A stretch of 64,000 nucleotides of DNA from NCBI RefSeq assembly GCF_000622385.1, contig NZ_JASD01000008.1:930001-994000 (forward strand). Direction: 5' to 3'. The notes below the pieces were generated by a model. It was given only the letters and a program-made list of their open reading frames with translations, was not told the origin of the DNA and did not search any database. This DNA comes from Sulfitobacter noctilucicola (lineage in GTDB: Bacteria; Pseudomonadota; Alphaproteobacteria; Rhodobacterales; Rhodobacteraceae). The position numbers were made by a program, and so were the translations under genes. Shown piece after piece: positions 1 through 8,940 of the stretch (the stretch's first letter is position 1; every line of letters begins with the position of its first letter).

Positions 1-890
1 TCCAAAAAAATCTGATGGGACGTTTTATCAGAGAAACGGACAATTTTATCTTCGATTGAAGGGCAATACCGAGGACCTATCCCATCAATATGTCCACCAT
101 ACATCGCTGATCGTTCGAGGTTCGCTCGAATGATTTCGTGGGTCGCCTCATTGGTATGGGTAATCCCACATGAGATTTGCTTTGCACTGGGTTCGGACGA
201 GAGAAACGAGAACATCGTCGGTGTTTCATCACCCGGTTGCATCTCGAGATCTGTCCAATCAATTGTACGGCCATCCAGACGTGGTGGTGTACCGGTCTTG
301 AGCCGCCCCATCTTGAGATCCAGACTGTCCAGACGCTGAGCCAACTTCGTAGAAGCGTTGTCTCCCATCCTGCCACCGGAGTGCGAGACATTTCCGATAT
401 GGATGACCCCTCGCAAAAAGGTGCCGGTTGTGAGTATAACAGCAGCTGCAGACAAGACTTCGCTGCCCCCGATTTCCACTCCTGCTATCCGCCCTTCCTC
501 CAGTACGAAGTCAGTGACTTCCCCCTCAATGATTTCGAGGTTGGAGCGGGCATTTGTCTCCTTCAACATCTGTTCTTGATAGATTTTACGATCAGCCTGA
601 GCTCTTGGCCCTTGCACGGCAGGGCCTTTGCGCCGGTTCAAAAGTCGAAACTGTATTCCCGCCTTGTCAGCAACGCGACCCATGACACCATCCAGGGCAT
701 CAATCTCTCTCACGAGGTGGCCTTTGCCCAGTCCGCCGATTGCAGGATTGCATGACATCACACCGATATCGGCCACTTTCATGGTGACCAGGGCCGTTTG
801 CACTCCCATTCTGGCAGCAGCGTGCGCGGCTTCAGTGCCCGCATGGCCACCACCAATTACAATCACCTCAAAATGTTTCACGTGAAACAC
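1..890 (-). CDS. mnmG: tRNA uridine-5-carboxymethylaminomethyl modification enzyme MnmG (GidA), C-terminal part missing
   Basis: FAD-dependent partner of MnmE; the two proteins install the (carboxymethyl)aminomethyl group on wobble uridine 34 of certain tRNAs. Read from a GTG at 890-888, the frame stays open to the left window edge, giving about 296 residues. The N-terminus holds the FAD-binding Rossmann motif [12 protein letters not shown], followed by the conserved [17 protein letters not shown] region, [14 protein letters not shown] and, near the edge, [15 protein letters not shown] and [11 protein letters not shown], all MnmG hallmarks. A second in-frame GTG at 881 is an alternative start. 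The gene begins 4 nt after the mnmE stop, so the two are probably co-transcribed. The first codons coincide with a parS site. In related genomes rsmG, parA and parB usually follow, beyond this window. Confidence 0.97.
   Translation of the reverse strand, partial: MFHVKHFEVIVIGGGHAGTEAAHAAARMGVQTALVTMKVADIGVMSCNPAIGGLGKGHLVREIDALDGVMGRVADKAGIQFRLLNRRKGPAVQGPRAQADRKIYQEQMLKETNARSNLEIIEGEVTDFVLEEGRIAGVEIGGSEVLSAAAVILTTGTFLRGVIHIGNVSHSGGRMGDNASTKLAQRLDSLDLKMGRLKTGTPPRLDGRTIDWTDLEMQPGDETPTMFSFLSSEPSAKQISCGITHTNEATHEIIRANLERSAMYGGHIDGIGPRYCPSIEDKIVRFSDKTSHQIFL
874..889. promoter_or_regulatory. parS centromere site (ParB binding)
   Basis: The 16-base perfect palindrome TGTTTCACGTGAAACA is identical to the consensus chromosomal parS element bound by ParB. 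It overlaps the first codons of mnmG. ParB loads here and spreads, and ParA moves the origin region. The position close to a predicted oriC and in the mnmG neighbourhood fits the origin-proximal parS clusters of Alphaproteobacteria. The sequence identity is direct observation; the function is from the known family. Confidence 0.93.
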
Positions 891-894
891 CCCA

Positions 895-2181
895 TCATTT
901 ACCAATACAGAAGCTTGAGAAAATCTCATCCAAAAGGTTTTCTACGCCGATCCGACCTACAACTGCTTCCAACGAACGCGTTGCAGAGCGAAGCTCTTCA
1001 GCAGCAATATCATATCCATCTGCCCCCCGCACGACCAAACCTTCTACTCTGGCGATTCCTTCGAGTGCGTTCACCATAGCCAGCCTGTGGCGCTCATGGG
1101 TGGAAATTCCAGCGGCCGCGGCTTTCTCCTTCAACACCGTGGCAATCCGATCTAGCAGAAAGTCGACGCCTGCACCCGTCATTCCGGATACCCCCATGAC
1201 GCCAGCCTGCAACGCATCCATTTTGGGTCGGAGAACAATATCGTCCGATTCTGGCTTTATCGGAAGATCTACATCAGATTCCACTAGGAATACCCTGATA
1301 TCAGCATCGCGCGCGCGAGTAATTGCAAGCTCAACGCCCATGGCTTCGACCACATCAGTTGTATCTCTCATCCCTGCCGTATCGAGGAATGTCACGGGCA
1401 AACTTTCGACGTCCATCCGGACCTCAACGATATCCCGCGTCGTACCAGCAATGTCAGAGGTCAGCGCCGCATTCCGTCCCGCAAGATAATTGAGAAGAGT
1501 AGATTTACCGACGTTTGGAGCGCCAACAATCGCGACTTCGAACCCGTTACGAATCCGCTCAGCTACCCTATTCCCCCGAACCTCTTTCTCGATAGAAACT
1601 CTGGTTCTTTGCAACAGATCGCGAACTTCATCTGTCACATCTACGGGAACCTCTTCATCCGCAAAATCGATTGTCGCTTCTAACAGCGCTGCCGCTCGGA
1701 TCAAATCCTTGCGCCAATCATCTACCAATGCACCCAGATGACCGGACAGAACGCGTAATGCCTGCTTTCTCTGGGCTTCTGTCTCTGCATCAATAAGATC
1801 AGCCAGCCCCTCGACCTGAGCCAGATCAAGCTTTCCGTTTTCCAGCGCACGTCGCGTAAATTCACCCGCTTCGGCAAGCCGCGTGTGGCGGGAAACTCCA
1901 AGCAAAGACAGCACCGCCTGTACGACAGCCATGCTGCCATGCAGGTGCAATTCAACGACATCTTCGCCGGTAAAACTCTTTGGACCTTTGAAGGTCAGAA
2001 CAAGACCCCGATCAATCAATTCACCGTTCTTGCCGCGAATGTTCCGCACTGCGTTTTCAGATGGTGCGGGAACATTTTCCATGATTTTGCCAGCAACTTC
2101 AAAGGCATGAGGGCCGGAAATCCTTACGACAGCCACCCCTGCACGACCCTGTGCGGTGGCCTGCGCGTAAATTGTGTCCAT
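895..2181 (-). CDS. mnmE: tRNA modification GTPase MnmE (TrmE)
   Basis: GTPase partner of MnmG in wobble-uridine modification. The protein has 428 residues, normal for alphaproteobacterial MnmE. It opens with the folate-binding domain ([23 protein letters not shown]), has a helical middle and a G domain with P-loop GAPNVGKST (about 220-228), TTRD (247-250) and DTAG (267-270), and ends in the catalytic C-terminal CIGK. The G4 motif that should read NKxD is PKMD (319-322), so the Asn that helps read guanine is not present. The gene lies between rho and mnmG on the same strand, 30 nt after the rho stop and 4 nt before mnmG. Confidence 0.97.
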   Translation of the reverse strand: MDTIYAQATAQGRAGVAVVRISGPHAFEVAGKIMENVPAPSENAVRNIRGKNGELIDRGLVLTFKGPKSFTGEDVVELHLHGSMAVVQAVLSLLGVSRHTRLAEAGEFTRRALENGKLDLAQVEGLADLIDAETEAQRKQALRVLSGHLGALVDDWRKDLIRAAALLEATIDFADEEVPVDVTDEVRDLLQRTRVSIEKEVRGNRVAERIRNGFEVAIVGAPNVGKSTLLNYLAGRNAALTSDIAGTTRDIVEVRMDVESLPVTFLDTAGMRDTTDVVEAMGVELAITRARDADIRVFLVESDVDLPIKPESDDIVLRPKMDALQAGVMGVSGMTGAGVDFLLDRIATVLKEKAAAAGISTHERHRLAMVNALEGIARVEGLVVRGADGYDIAAEELRSATRSLEAVVGRIGVENLLDEIFSSFCIGK

Positions 2182-2211
2182 TTCTCATAACCTTTTGTTA
2201 TTAAATAACAA

Positions 2212-3483
2212 TTAGGTATTCATAGAGTCAAAGAAGTCGGAGTTTGTCTTTGTCTGCTTCAACTTCCCGATCAGGAATTCAATCGCATCAGTCGTACCCA
2301 TCGGGTTCAGAATCCGGCGCAATACGAATGTCTTTTGCAGATCAATCTTATCAACCAACAGGTCCTCTTTGCGGGTGCCAGATTTCAGAATGTCCATCGC
2401 AGGGAACACACGTTTGTCTGCAATCTTACGATCCAGAACAATCTCGGAGTTACCCGTACCTTTGAATTCTTCAAAGATCACTTCATCCATCCGCGAACCG
2501 GTATCAATCAAGGCTGTCGCGATAATCGTCAAAGAACCACCTTCTTCAATGTTTCGTGCGGCACCAAAGAAACGCTTTGGGCGTTGCAACGCGTTGGCAT
2601 CAACACCACCGGTCAGAACTTTACCTGAGGACGGTACAACCGTGTTAAAGGCCCGGCCCAGACGCGTGATCGAATCCAGAAGAATGACGACGTCGCGTTT
2701 ATGTTCGACCAAACGCTTCGCTTTTTCGATAACCATTTCGGAGACAGCGACGTGGCGGGTCGCGGGTTCATCAAAGGTGGAGGATACAACCTCTCCCTTC
2801 ACGGAGCGCTGCATGTCGGTCACTTCTTCAGGCCGTTCATCAATCAGCAAAACGATCAGATAACACTCAGGATGGTTTTTCTCGATCGAATTCGCGATGT
2901 TTTGAAGCAATACGGTTTTACCGGTACGCGGTGGCGCAACGATAAGGCAACGCTGGCCCTTACCAATTGGCGACACCAAATCGATTATACGGGCAGAGCG
3001 ATCTTTAACCGTAGGATCATCCACTTCCATCGTCAGGCGCTCATCAGGGTAAAGCGGGGTCAGGTTTTCGAACGCAACCTTGTGACGGGCCTTCTCAGGC
3101 TCCTCGAAGTTGATTTTGGTCACTTCGGTCAGGGCAAAGTAACGCTCGTTGTCGTCAGGTGCCTTGATCAGCCCCTCAATCGTGTCACCAGTCCGCAGCG
3201 ACCATTGGCGGATCATATCGGGCGAAACATAGATATCGTCCGGACCCGGAAGATAGTTCGCCTCGGGAGAGCGCAGAAAACCAAATCCGTCCTGAAGCAC
3301 TTCAAGGACACCATCGCCCGAGATTTCCCAGCCTTCATCTGCGCGTTCACGCAGAATCTGGAACATCATCTCACCTTTGCGCATCGTTGAGGCGTTTTCG
3401 ATCTCAAGGTCTTCTGCCATCGCAAGAAGGTTCTTGGGCGTTTGTGCCTTCAGATCGGCAAGGTTGAGTGTGTCAGTTGTCAT
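2212..3483 (-). CDS. rho: transcription termination factor Rho
   Basis: Hexameric RNA-dependent ATPase that ends transcription. The predicted protein has 423 residues, typical of Rho (about 420). It contains the N-terminal helical domain ([20 protein letters not shown]), the RNA-binding cold-shock-like domain ([18 protein letters not shown]), the Walker A motif PPRTGKT and the conserved [11 protein letters not shown] and FDSMNT segments. The ATG at 3483 is preferred over upstream in-frame codons because the protein there matches the family N-terminus; anything upstream has no Rho similarity. It is transcribed toward mnmE and mnmG, away from the putative origin. Confidence 0.98.
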   Translation of the reverse strand: MTTDTLNLADLKAQTPKNLLAMAEDLEIENASTMRKGEMMFQILRERADEGWEISGDGVLEVLQDGFGFLRSPEANYLPGPDDIYVSPDMIRQWSLRTGDTIEGLIKAPDDNERYFALTEVTKINFEEPEKARHKVAFENLTPLYPDERLTMEVDDPTVKDRSARIIDLVSPIGKGQRCLIVAPPRTGKTVLLQNIANSIEKNHPECYLIVLLIDERPEEVTDMQRSVKGEVVSSTFDEPATRHVAVSEMVIEKAKRLVEHKRDVVILLDSITRLGRAFNTVVPSSGKVLTGGVDANALQRPKRFFGAARNIEEGGSLTIIATALIDTGSRMDEVIFEEFKGTGNSEIVLDRKIADKRVFPAMDILKSGTRKEDLLVDKIDLQKTFVLRRILNPMGTTDAIEFLIGKLKQTKTNSDFFDSMNT

Positions 3484-3606
3484 GGATAACCCTATACAGC
3501 CCGGCAAAAACCCAAGCTGATCGAAATTGAATGTGTACGTAAAACACCGGATCCCGGACGGGACGGTGCCGATCACCTATTTCACAATGCGTTGCGAGTC
3601 AATCAA

Positions 3607-4056
3607 TCAGAACTTTACCACGACGGACAGGACGATCAGGATCATCAGCAACGTCGGCACTTCGTTCATCATCCGGTATTGCCGGCCTGTCAGGTTATTC
3701 TCGCCCAGGGCAAAGCTTTTGACGCGCCGCACCAGCCATACATGGAACACAGTCATAAGAACCACACCGACAAGTTTGGTCCAGGGCCAGATCATGGACC
3801 AGTCAACAATGCCGGGTGTCATCACCAGCCCCAAACCGAATATCCAGGTCGCAATCATTGCAGGTCGCATGATGACGTTAGCAAGCTTTCCTTCCATCAT
3901 CGTGAAAAGCGAATGTGTCTCGCCCTCCAATCCGACACGTTCCGTGTGATGAACAAGAAGACGCGGGAGATAGAAAAGAGCGGCCATCCATGAAATCACA
4001 GACATGATGTGCAGCGCCTTCACCCATGGGTAGGCAATCGCCAGAAAATCCAACAT
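3607..4056 (-). CDS. hemJ: protoporphyrinogen IX oxidase HemJ
   Basis: Small membrane protein (149 residues) of the HemJ/UPF0093 family, which oxidises protoporphyrinogen IX to protoporphyrin IX in heme synthesis where HemG/HemY-type oxidases are absent. It has several hydrophobic segments and the family N-terminus PWVKALHIMSVISWMAALFYLPRL (here given in part: ALHIMSVISWMA, with the conserved His and Trp) and a conserved VHHTER. It is the first gene left of the origin region and points away from it. Downstream rho follows after about 120 bp, so it may be a separate unit or a leader to rho. Confidence 0.93.
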   Translation of the reverse strand: MLDFLAIAYPWVKALHIMSVISWMAALFYLPRLLVHHTERVGLEGETHSLFTMMEGKLANVIMRPAMIATWIFGLGLVMTPGIVDWSMIWPWTKLVGVVLMTVFHVWLVRRVKSFALGENNLTGRQYRMMNEVPTLLMILIVLSVVVKF

Positions 4057-4080
4057 GCATCTCTCCTGTCTTTGAACCCT

Positions 4081-4125
4081 TCTTATAATAATAAAGAAGA
4101 TAAGAAAGATGATGATGTAAGTAGG
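4081..4125. other. AT-rich block, candidate DNA unwinding element
   Basis: Only 11 of 45 bases are G or C, far below the surrounding coding DNA. It contains runs such as ATAATAATAAAGAAG and the triplet run GATGATGATG. It sits next to the DnaA-box cluster on the hemJ side. It could also hold the hemJ promoter. The unwinding role is inference. Confidence 0.5.
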
Positions 4126-4194
4126 GACCTGATTTTCTGTGGATTAATGAGATGTACCCATCGTTGGAACTTTGCGGCCAAACTTTGCACATTG

Positions 4195-4203
4195 TGTGGA
4201 TAA
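4195..4203 (-). promoter_or_regulatory. DnaA box, exact consensus
   Basis: TGTGGATAA on the plus strand is the reverse complement of TTATCCACA, the high-affinity DnaA box. It lies in the middle of the hemJ-maf intergenic region. Confidence 0.85.
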
Positions 4204-4329
4204 AGAGGGAAATGGACAGAAAATATCGTTCTATATCATATGTTTAAGATAATTCTTGAAAACAGGAAATGTGCGTAAATCAAAGGTAAGACCCGAACAA
4301 ATTGAGTCGGGCACAGGCACACCTTGTTC

Positions 4330-4338
4330 TTTTCCACA
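4330..4338 (+). promoter_or_regulatory. DnaA box, relaxed consensus match
   Basis: TTTTCCACA fits TTWTNCACA in full. It is on the opposite strand to the exact box at 4195-4203. Confidence 0.7.
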
Positions 4339-4439
4339 TAGGGACAGTTACCGATAACGCCTGCATAAAAAGATGAAATCGATGCGCTTCTACCCATCAA
4401 GGATAATGTGCACTAAAAGTCCTTAACAATGACTTAATG

Positions 4440-4460
4440 TAATCCACAAGGTTATCCATA
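4440..4460 (+). promoter_or_regulatory. two tandem near-consensus DnaA boxes before maf
   Basis: TAATCCACA (4440-4448) and TTATCCATA (4452-4460) each differ from TTATCCACA at one base and lie four bases apart in the same orientation. The second touches the A of the maf start codon, so DnaA binding here could also affect maf expression. Confidence 0.6.
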
Positions 4461-5059
4461 TGCGCCAACCTCTCATCCTCGCGTCCGGATCCAAGATCAG
4501 AGCCGACCTGCTGCGGCAGGCCTGTGTGCCGCACGAGACAGCAGTCGCACGGATTGATGAGGATACTATCAAGCAATCGCTGATCGCAGAGGAAGCAACA
4601 CCAAGAGATATTGCCGATACCCTTGCCGAAATGAAAGCTCGCAAGGTGAGTGACAAGTATCCAGGCGCTTTGGTTCTGGGATGTGATCAGGTTTTGGATC
4701 ATCATGGCGTGCTGCTGTCAAAACCGGAAAACGAGCAGGCGGCGATTAAGCAACTGGGCCTGTTATCCAACGATCGTCACTCATTGTTGTCTGCGGCAGT
4801 GCTTTACGAAGACGGTAAACCGGTTTGGCGGCACGTCGGACAGGTCCGTCTACGGATGAGAACGCTAAGCGACGACTATATATCTGACTATATTGCCCGA
4901 AATTGGGAAAGCATTCGCCATGCCGTCGGAAGTTATAAGCTTGAAGAAGAAGGTGTGCGTTTCTTCACGAGTATCGAAGGGGATTACTTTCACGTGTTGG
5001 GTATGCCACTTTTGGAACTGATCAACTATCTGACACTACGCGGAGACCTAGCGACATGA
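4460..5059 (+). CDS. maf: Maf-family nucleoside triphosphate pyrophosphatase
   Basis: Maf/Ham1-type nucleotide pyrophosphatase that hydrolyses non-canonical or modified NTPs; 199 residues, the usual size. The N-terminal LILASGSKIRADLL matches the Maf signature S-x-S-x-R-x-x-L with Gly-Ser-Lys variation, and the LGCDQVL and SYKLEEEGVRFF segments correspond to the conserved D-Q and the glycine-glutamate region near the active site. It starts at ATG 4460 directly after a near-consensus DnaA box, and its stop overlaps the aroE start as ATGA. First gene of the rightward origin-proximal operon. Confidence 0.93.
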   Translation: MRQPLILASGSKIRADLLRQACVPHETAVARIDEDTIKQSLIAEEATPRDIADTLAEMKARKVSDKYPGALVLGCDQVLDHHGVLLSKPENEQAAIKQLGLLSNDRHSLLSAAVLYEDGKPVWRHVGQVRLRMRTLSDDYISDYIARNWESIRHAVGSYKLEEEGVRFFTSIEGDYFHVLGMPLLELINYLTLRGDLAT

Positions 5060-5889
5060 ATTTGCCTGATATTCCCTTGGCAGGCGTCATCGGATCTCCG
5101 ATTGCGCAGTCGAAATCGCCGCAAATCCACCGGCACTGGCTGAAAACCTATGGCATTGCTGGCCACTACGTTCCGATGAATGTCCACGCGGACGATCTGG
5201 AGAACGTGATCCGGACCTTGCCAAAGATGGGGTTTGTCGGGGTAAACGTCACGCTGCCACACAAAGAGAAAGTCTTGCAGATCGCGGATCTTGTGACAGA
5301 TCGCGCCACGCTGATTGGGGCATCTAACACGTTGATTTTCCGCAAAGACGGTAAGATCCACGCTGATAACACAGACGGTTATGGCTTTATCGAGAACCTG
5401 AAATCGGGCGCGCCGGAGTGGATACCAAAATCCGGACCGGCTGCAGTGTTGGGTGCGGGTGGTGCTGCACGGGCGGTGATCGCCTCTTTGCTGGATGCAG
5501 GCGTGCCTGAAATCCTGCTGTCCAACCGGACACGTGTGCGGGCCGAAAGGCTCAAGGATGACTTTGGCAGCCGCTTGCGGATTTTCGACTGGGTGCAAGC
5601 GGGCAATATGCTCGACCACGCTGCCTTGGTCGTGAATACCACCTCGCTCGGTATGATCGGCAAAGGCGAGATGCGTGTGCCGCTGGATGGTTTGCGCGCA
5701 CATTCTGTGGTGACTGACCTTGTGTACTCACCGCTCAAGACGAAACTCTTGGAAACTGCTGAAGACGTTGGATGCGTTACGGTTGACGGTTTGGGGATGT
5801 TGTTGCACCAGGCGGTCCCTGCGTTTGAGCGCTGGTTCGGGAAACGGCCCGAGGTCGACCGTGCGACTAGAGCGGCAGCGTTGCGCTGA
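5056..5889 (+). CDS. aroE: shikimate dehydrogenase
   Basis: NADP-dependent reduction of 3-dehydroshikimate to shikimate in aromatic amino acid synthesis. The 277-residue protein shows the substrate motif SPIAQSKSPQIH near residues 13-24, the catalytic-lysine segment VNVTLPHKE, and GASNTL, the nucleotide-binding loop VLGAGGAARAV and NRTRVRAERL. The C-terminal GLGMLLHQAVPAFERWFG is typical. It overlaps maf by 4 nt (ATGA) and coaE by 1 nt (TGATG), so translation is probably coupled. Confidence 0.97.
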   Translation: MNLPDIPLAGVIGSPIAQSKSPQIHRHWLKTYGIAGHYVPMNVHADDLENVIRTLPKMGFVGVNVTLPHKEKVLQIADLVTDRATLIGASNTLIFRKDGKIHADNTDGYGFIENLKSGAPEWIPKSGPAAVLGAGGAARAVIASLLDAGVPEILLSNRTRVRAERLKDDFGSRLRIFDWVQAGNMLDHAALVVNTTSLGMIGKGEMRVPLDGLRAHSVVTDLVYSPLKTKLLETAEDVGCVTVDGLGMLLHQAVPAFERWFGKRPEVDRATRAAALR

Positions 5890-6479
5890 TGTTTCTTCTT
5901 GGTCTGACCGGCTCCATCGGCATGGGAAAATCAACCACCGCCGAGATGTTTGTGCAGGAGGGTTGCGCGCTCTGGGATGCTGATGCGGCAGTTCACCGTC
6001 TCTATAGTAGGGGCGGCGCGGCGGTTCCTTTGTTCGCGGCAGATTTTCCTTCTTCGATCGTGGAGGGGGCTGTATCGCGTGAAAAACTAAAGGAGATCAT
6101 TGCGGCGGACCCGACAGCGCTCAAAAAGATTGAAAAGATCGTCCATCCCCTTGTTGGGGAGGACCGCGCGGCCTTCATCGCCTCTGCCAATGCTGACATC
6201 GTCGTACTTGATATTCCCTTGCTGTTTGAGACCGGTGGAGAAAACCGCGTTGATGCCGTGGCTTGTGTGACCATTGATGATGACACACAAAAGCAGCGGG
6301 TTATGGCACGTGGCACAATGACCGAAGCCCAGTTTGAGGCGATCCGCGCCAAGCAGTTGCCGGCAGGTGAAAAAACTGCACGCGCGGACTATATTATCGT
6401 TACGGACACGGTTGCACATGCCGCCCGTCAGGTGCAGTTGATCGTTCAGGATATCAGGGAGAAACGCCTAAATGCGTGA
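5889..6479 (+). CDS. coaE: dephospho-CoA kinase
   Basis: Last step of coenzyme A synthesis, phosphorylating the 3-prime hydroxyl of dephospho-CoA. The 196-residue protein starts with the P-loop GLTGSIGMGKST, then WDADAAVHRLYS and the LDIPLLFETG motif that marks the family. Start and stop are embedded in the operon: 1-nt overlap with aroE and 8-nt overlap with dnaQ. Confidence 0.97.
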   Translation: MFLLGLTGSIGMGKSTTAEMFVQEGCALWDADAAVHRLYSRGGAAVPLFAADFPSSIVEGAVSREKLKEIIAADPTALKKIEKIVHPLVGEDRAAFIASANADIVVLDIPLLFETGGENRVDAVACVTIDDDTQKQRVMARGTMTEAQFEAIRAKQLPAGEKTARADYIIVTDTVAHAARQVQLIVQDIREKRLNA

Positions 6480-7158
6480 AATCGTTCTGGACACCGAAAC
6501 CACAGGATTTGACCCGCAGACTGGCGATCGTATTGTCGAAATCGGCGCGGTCGAGCTGATGGGTCACGTCGCCACGGGGCGAACTTACCATCAGTATATC
6601 AATCCCGAACGCTCAATGCCGCAGGGTGCTTTTGAAATTCATGGATTGGGTGATGAATTCCTCGCCGACAAACCCAAGTTCGCCGAGGTGGGGCGGGCTT
6701 TCCTTGAATTCATCGGAGACGCGAAGCTGGTCATCCACAACGCGGCATTTGACATCAAATTTCTGAATGCCGAACTGAGCTGGATGAAGTTGCCCCAGAT
6801 TCCATGGGAGCAGGCGATTGATACACTTGAGATCGCACGGAAGCGCTTTCCCGGATCACCGGCATCACTTGACGCGCTGTGCCGTCGCTTCAACATCGAT
6901 AACACCGCACGGACATTGCACGGTGCTTTGCTCGACAGTGAAATCCTTGCCGAAGTCTATCTTGAACTTATCGGGGGGCGTCAGCCTGACTTTGGTTTGT
7001 CATCAGCCAACGAAGGATCGGACGTATCGGCGACAACACATTGGACACCTCGCCCGCGGTCGCGCCCTTTGCCATCACGTCTTACAGAGAGTGAGGCGGC
7101 CGCCCATGCCGAATTCATCAGCAAACTGGGCGGCAACCCTCTTTGGTCCAAGACTTAA
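6472..7158 (+). CDS. dnaQ: DNA polymerase III epsilon subunit (3'-5' proofreading exonuclease)
   Basis: Proofreading subunit of the replicative polymerase. The 228-residue protein has ExoI (VLDTETTGFDP), ExoII (HNAAFDIKFLNAEL) and ExoIII (LHGALLDSEILAEVY, with the His and Asp pair) of the DEDDh exonuclease superfamily, followed by a tail that probably carries the polymerase-binding region. It overlaps coaE by 8 nt and ends convergently on secB, both genes sharing the palindrome TTAA at 7155-7158 as part of their stop codons. Confidence 0.97.
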   Translation: MREIVLDTETTGFDPQTGDRIVEIGAVELMGHVATGRTYHQYINPERSMPQGAFEIHGLGDEFLADKPKFAEVGRAFLEFIGDAKLVIHNAAFDIKFLNAELSWMKLPQIPWEQAIDTLEIARKRFPGSPASLDALCRRFNIDNTARTLHGALLDSEILAEVYLELIGGRQPDFGLSSANEGSDVSATTHWTPRPRSRPLPSRLTESEAAAHAEFISKLGGNPLWSKT

Positions 7159-7634
7159 GCGTCTGCCTTGGGTTGTCCGTCAGCCTGACGGCGGGCGATT
7201 TCGTTGCGGTACAGCGAAACAAAATCAATGTTTTCAAGGTTCAGCGGCGGGAAGCCGCCATCGCGTGTAACATCGCTAACAATCCGGCGCAGGAACGGGA
7301 AGATCATGCGCGGACATTCGATCAACAGAAACGGATGGATCTGATCGTCTGGAATGTTCTCGATGTGGAAAATGCCAACATAATCGACCTCAAGAACAAA
7401 AAGCGTCGCATCGCCGGACTTGTCTTTTGAGGTTACGTTCAGCTTGATCGAGCTTTCGTACTGGTTTTCCGCAGAACGCTTTTTCGCATCAAGATTGACC
7501 TGAACCTCGACATCCGGCTGCACATCGCCGCCCGACCCTTTCTGGGCCATAATGTTCTCGAACGACAGGTCGCGGATAAATTGCCCCAAAACGCGCATCT
7601 GCGGTTGTGGTGCTTGTGCTTCTTCTTCAGCCAT
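7155..7634 (-). CDS. secB: protein-export chaperone SecB
   Basis: Tetrameric cytosolic chaperone that keeps preproteins unfolded for SecA. The 159-residue protein contains the family segments RVLGQFIRDLSFENI, NLDAKKRS and FLLIECPRMIFPFLRRIVSDVTRDGGFPP (given here in part: ECPRMIFPFLRRIV), with an acidic/Gln-rich N-terminus and a C-terminal tail rich in Arg, Gln and Ala. The order dnaQ then convergent secB is the usual one near alphaproteobacterial origins. Confidence 0.97.
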   Translation of the reverse strand: MAEEEAQAPQPQMRVLGQFIRDLSFENIMAQKGSGGDVQPDVEVQVNLDAKKRSAENQYESSIKLNVTSKDKSGDATLFVLEVDYVGIFHIENIPDDQIHPFLLIECPRMIFPFLRRIVSDVTRDGGFPPLNLENIDFVSLYRNEIARRQADGQPKADA

Positions 7635-7693
7635 CAGGTTCTCCGGTCTGGTAAATGAGTTTCACGCGGGCTTAGCAGATGGAACTGGCGCTC

Positions 7694-8173
7694 TCAATCC
7701 TTTGTCCAGCCCGAAGTCCCTCGGGTGCGGGGTTCATTGTCATCAATTTCATGAAACTCACCCTCAATAATGTCGGGACGTGATGTCGGTCGCTGCTGAC
7801 CGGCACCGGGCGCGCCGAAAGACTGGATGTTCACGCGGGCACGGATAGCGCGATAAGCGGACTGCCGCACGGCGGGGATCAGTAGCGCAAAACCGAGGGC
7901 ATCGGTAAAGAAACCCGGTGTCAGCAACAAAGCGCCTGCAAAAAGGATCATCGCACCGTGCACCAGTGGCTCGGTTGGATCATTCAGCTCCGAAAAGGAA
8001 TTCCGCAGTTGGCCCAGCGCCATAGCACCCTGCGTGCGGACCAGAAATGTGCCCAAAAACGCGGTAATCAGCACAATGGCCAGCGTTGGCCATAGCCCGA
8101 TGGCGCCACCCACTTGTATAAACAAAGCGATTTCTATCAGTGGAACAGCGATAAATGCGATCAATAGCCACAT
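7694..8173 (-). CDS. fxsA: FxsA family membrane protein
   Basis: Small polytopic membrane protein; in E. coli FxsA overproduction relieves phage T7 exclusion by the F plasmid, but its cellular job is not known. With the ATG at 8173 (MWLLIAFIAVPLIEIALFI) it has 159 residues, three to four hydrophobic segments and the family core GTFLVRTQG and LLLTPGFFTDALGFALLIP. A longer reading extends upstream, but that part is not hydrophobic or family-like. It is divergent from timA with about 100 bp between the starts, which probably holds both promoters. Confidence 0.93.
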   Translation of the reverse strand: MWLLIAFIAVPLIEIALFIQVGGAIGLWPTLAIVLITAFLGTFLVRTQGAMALGQLRNSFSELNDPTEPLVHGAMILFAGALLLTPGFFTDALGFALLIPAVRQSAYRAIRARVNIQSFGAPGAGQQRPTSRPDIIEGEFHEIDDNEPRTRGTSGWTKD

Positions 8174-8277
8174 GAGGCAAATGTCCTTTTCAATGGGGTA
8201 GAGTGGACTCAACCCTTCTCTAGACCTACATAAGGTCCCAAGCGACGTGTTTCCATGTTTTGTCCCGTGAGGTCCCA

Positions 8278-8940
8278 ATGAATTCACCCATGATACAGCT
8301 TCTGGTTCTGGCCGGTATCGCCGTATTCCTTATCCTGCGCCTGAAAAACGTATTGGGTACACGAGACGGTTTTGAAAAACCTCCCGTGACCGATCAATCG
8401 ACTGTCAAAAGAACCTCCGGTCCTGCCTTTGAGGTGATTGAGGGCGGTCCTGATCTGGATATTACAGATCATGTCCCTGCCGAAAGCGATGCCGGAAAGG
8501 CATTGGCAGGCATGAAGCGTCTTGAGCCCTCTTTCGGCGTTAACGATTTTCTTACCGGTGCCCGTCAGGCGTACGAGATGATCGTTATGGGTTACGAGCG
8601 TGGCAACCTTGCCGAAATTCAGCCTTTCCTGTCCGAAGAGATATATGAAAGCTTCGTTGATGGCGTTGCGGCGCGGGAAGATCAGGGGCTGACCATCGAG
8701 GCAGAGTTTGTCGGTGTGCATGAGACAGAACTGATGGATGCATCACTTGACCCCGACACAAACGAAGCGGAACTGACGATCCGGTTTGTCGGTATGTTGA
8801 CATCCGCCGTACGCGATGAAGCCGGCGATATTGTCGAAGGTAGCCTGACGGATGTAAAACGTCAGAAAGACACATGGGTCTTTGCGCGTATCATGGGCTC
8901 GGACGATCCAAATTGGCAGCTGGTATCTACAGACGGTTAA
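8278..8940 (+). CDS. Tim44/TimA-like inner membrane protein
   Basis: Member of the Tim44-like (TimA) family, bacterial relatives of the matrix-side subunit of the mitochondrial import motor. It has an N-terminal membrane anchor (MIQLLVLAGIAVFLILRLKNVLG), a short linker and the C-terminal Tim44 domain (FLTGARQAYEMIVMGYERGN at about 85-105). The ATG at 8278 is chosen because GTGAGG lies six bases upstream; 220 residues. In Alphaproteobacteria the gene commonly sits opposite secB and fxsA, as here, and precedes mltA. Confidence 0.9.
   Translation: MNSPMIQLLVLAGIAVFLILRLKNVLGTRDGFEKPPVTDQSTVKRTSGPAFEVIEGGPDLDITDHVPAESDAGKALAGMKRLEPSFGVNDFLTGARQAYEMIVMGYERGNLAEIQPFLSEEIYESFVDGVAAREDQGLTIEAEFVGVHETELMDASLDPDTNEAELTIRFVGMLTSAVRDEAGDIVEGSLTDVKRQKDTWVFARIMGSDDPNWQLVSTDG

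Larger units (their letters stand above)
4057..4459. other. putative chromosomal replication origin (oriC)
   Basis: This is the only gene-free interval over 300 bp in the window. It lies between hemJ (minus) and maf (plus), the classical alphaproteobacterial origin position beside maf-aroE-coaE-dnaQ-secB. It holds one exact DnaA box (TTATCCACA, minus strand, 4195-4203), one match to TTWTNCACA (TTTTCCACA, 4330-4338) and single-mismatch boxes at 4138-4146 (minus), 4183-4191, 4440-4448 and 4452-4460. AT-rich blocks at about 4081-4125 and 4217-4262 could be unwinding elements. One GANTC site (GAGTC near 4304), the CcrM methylation target, is present. Genes on both sides run outward. The call rests on motif clustering plus synteny. 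Confidence 0.88.

Noticed and set aside
2701..3390. 229-codon plus-strand frame opposite rho
   Set aside because: A shadow of rho in high-GC DNA; no family similarity.
4988..4996. Second parS site inside maf
   Set aside because: Only TTTCACGTG of the 16-base site matches; the right arm differs, so ParB binding is not expected.
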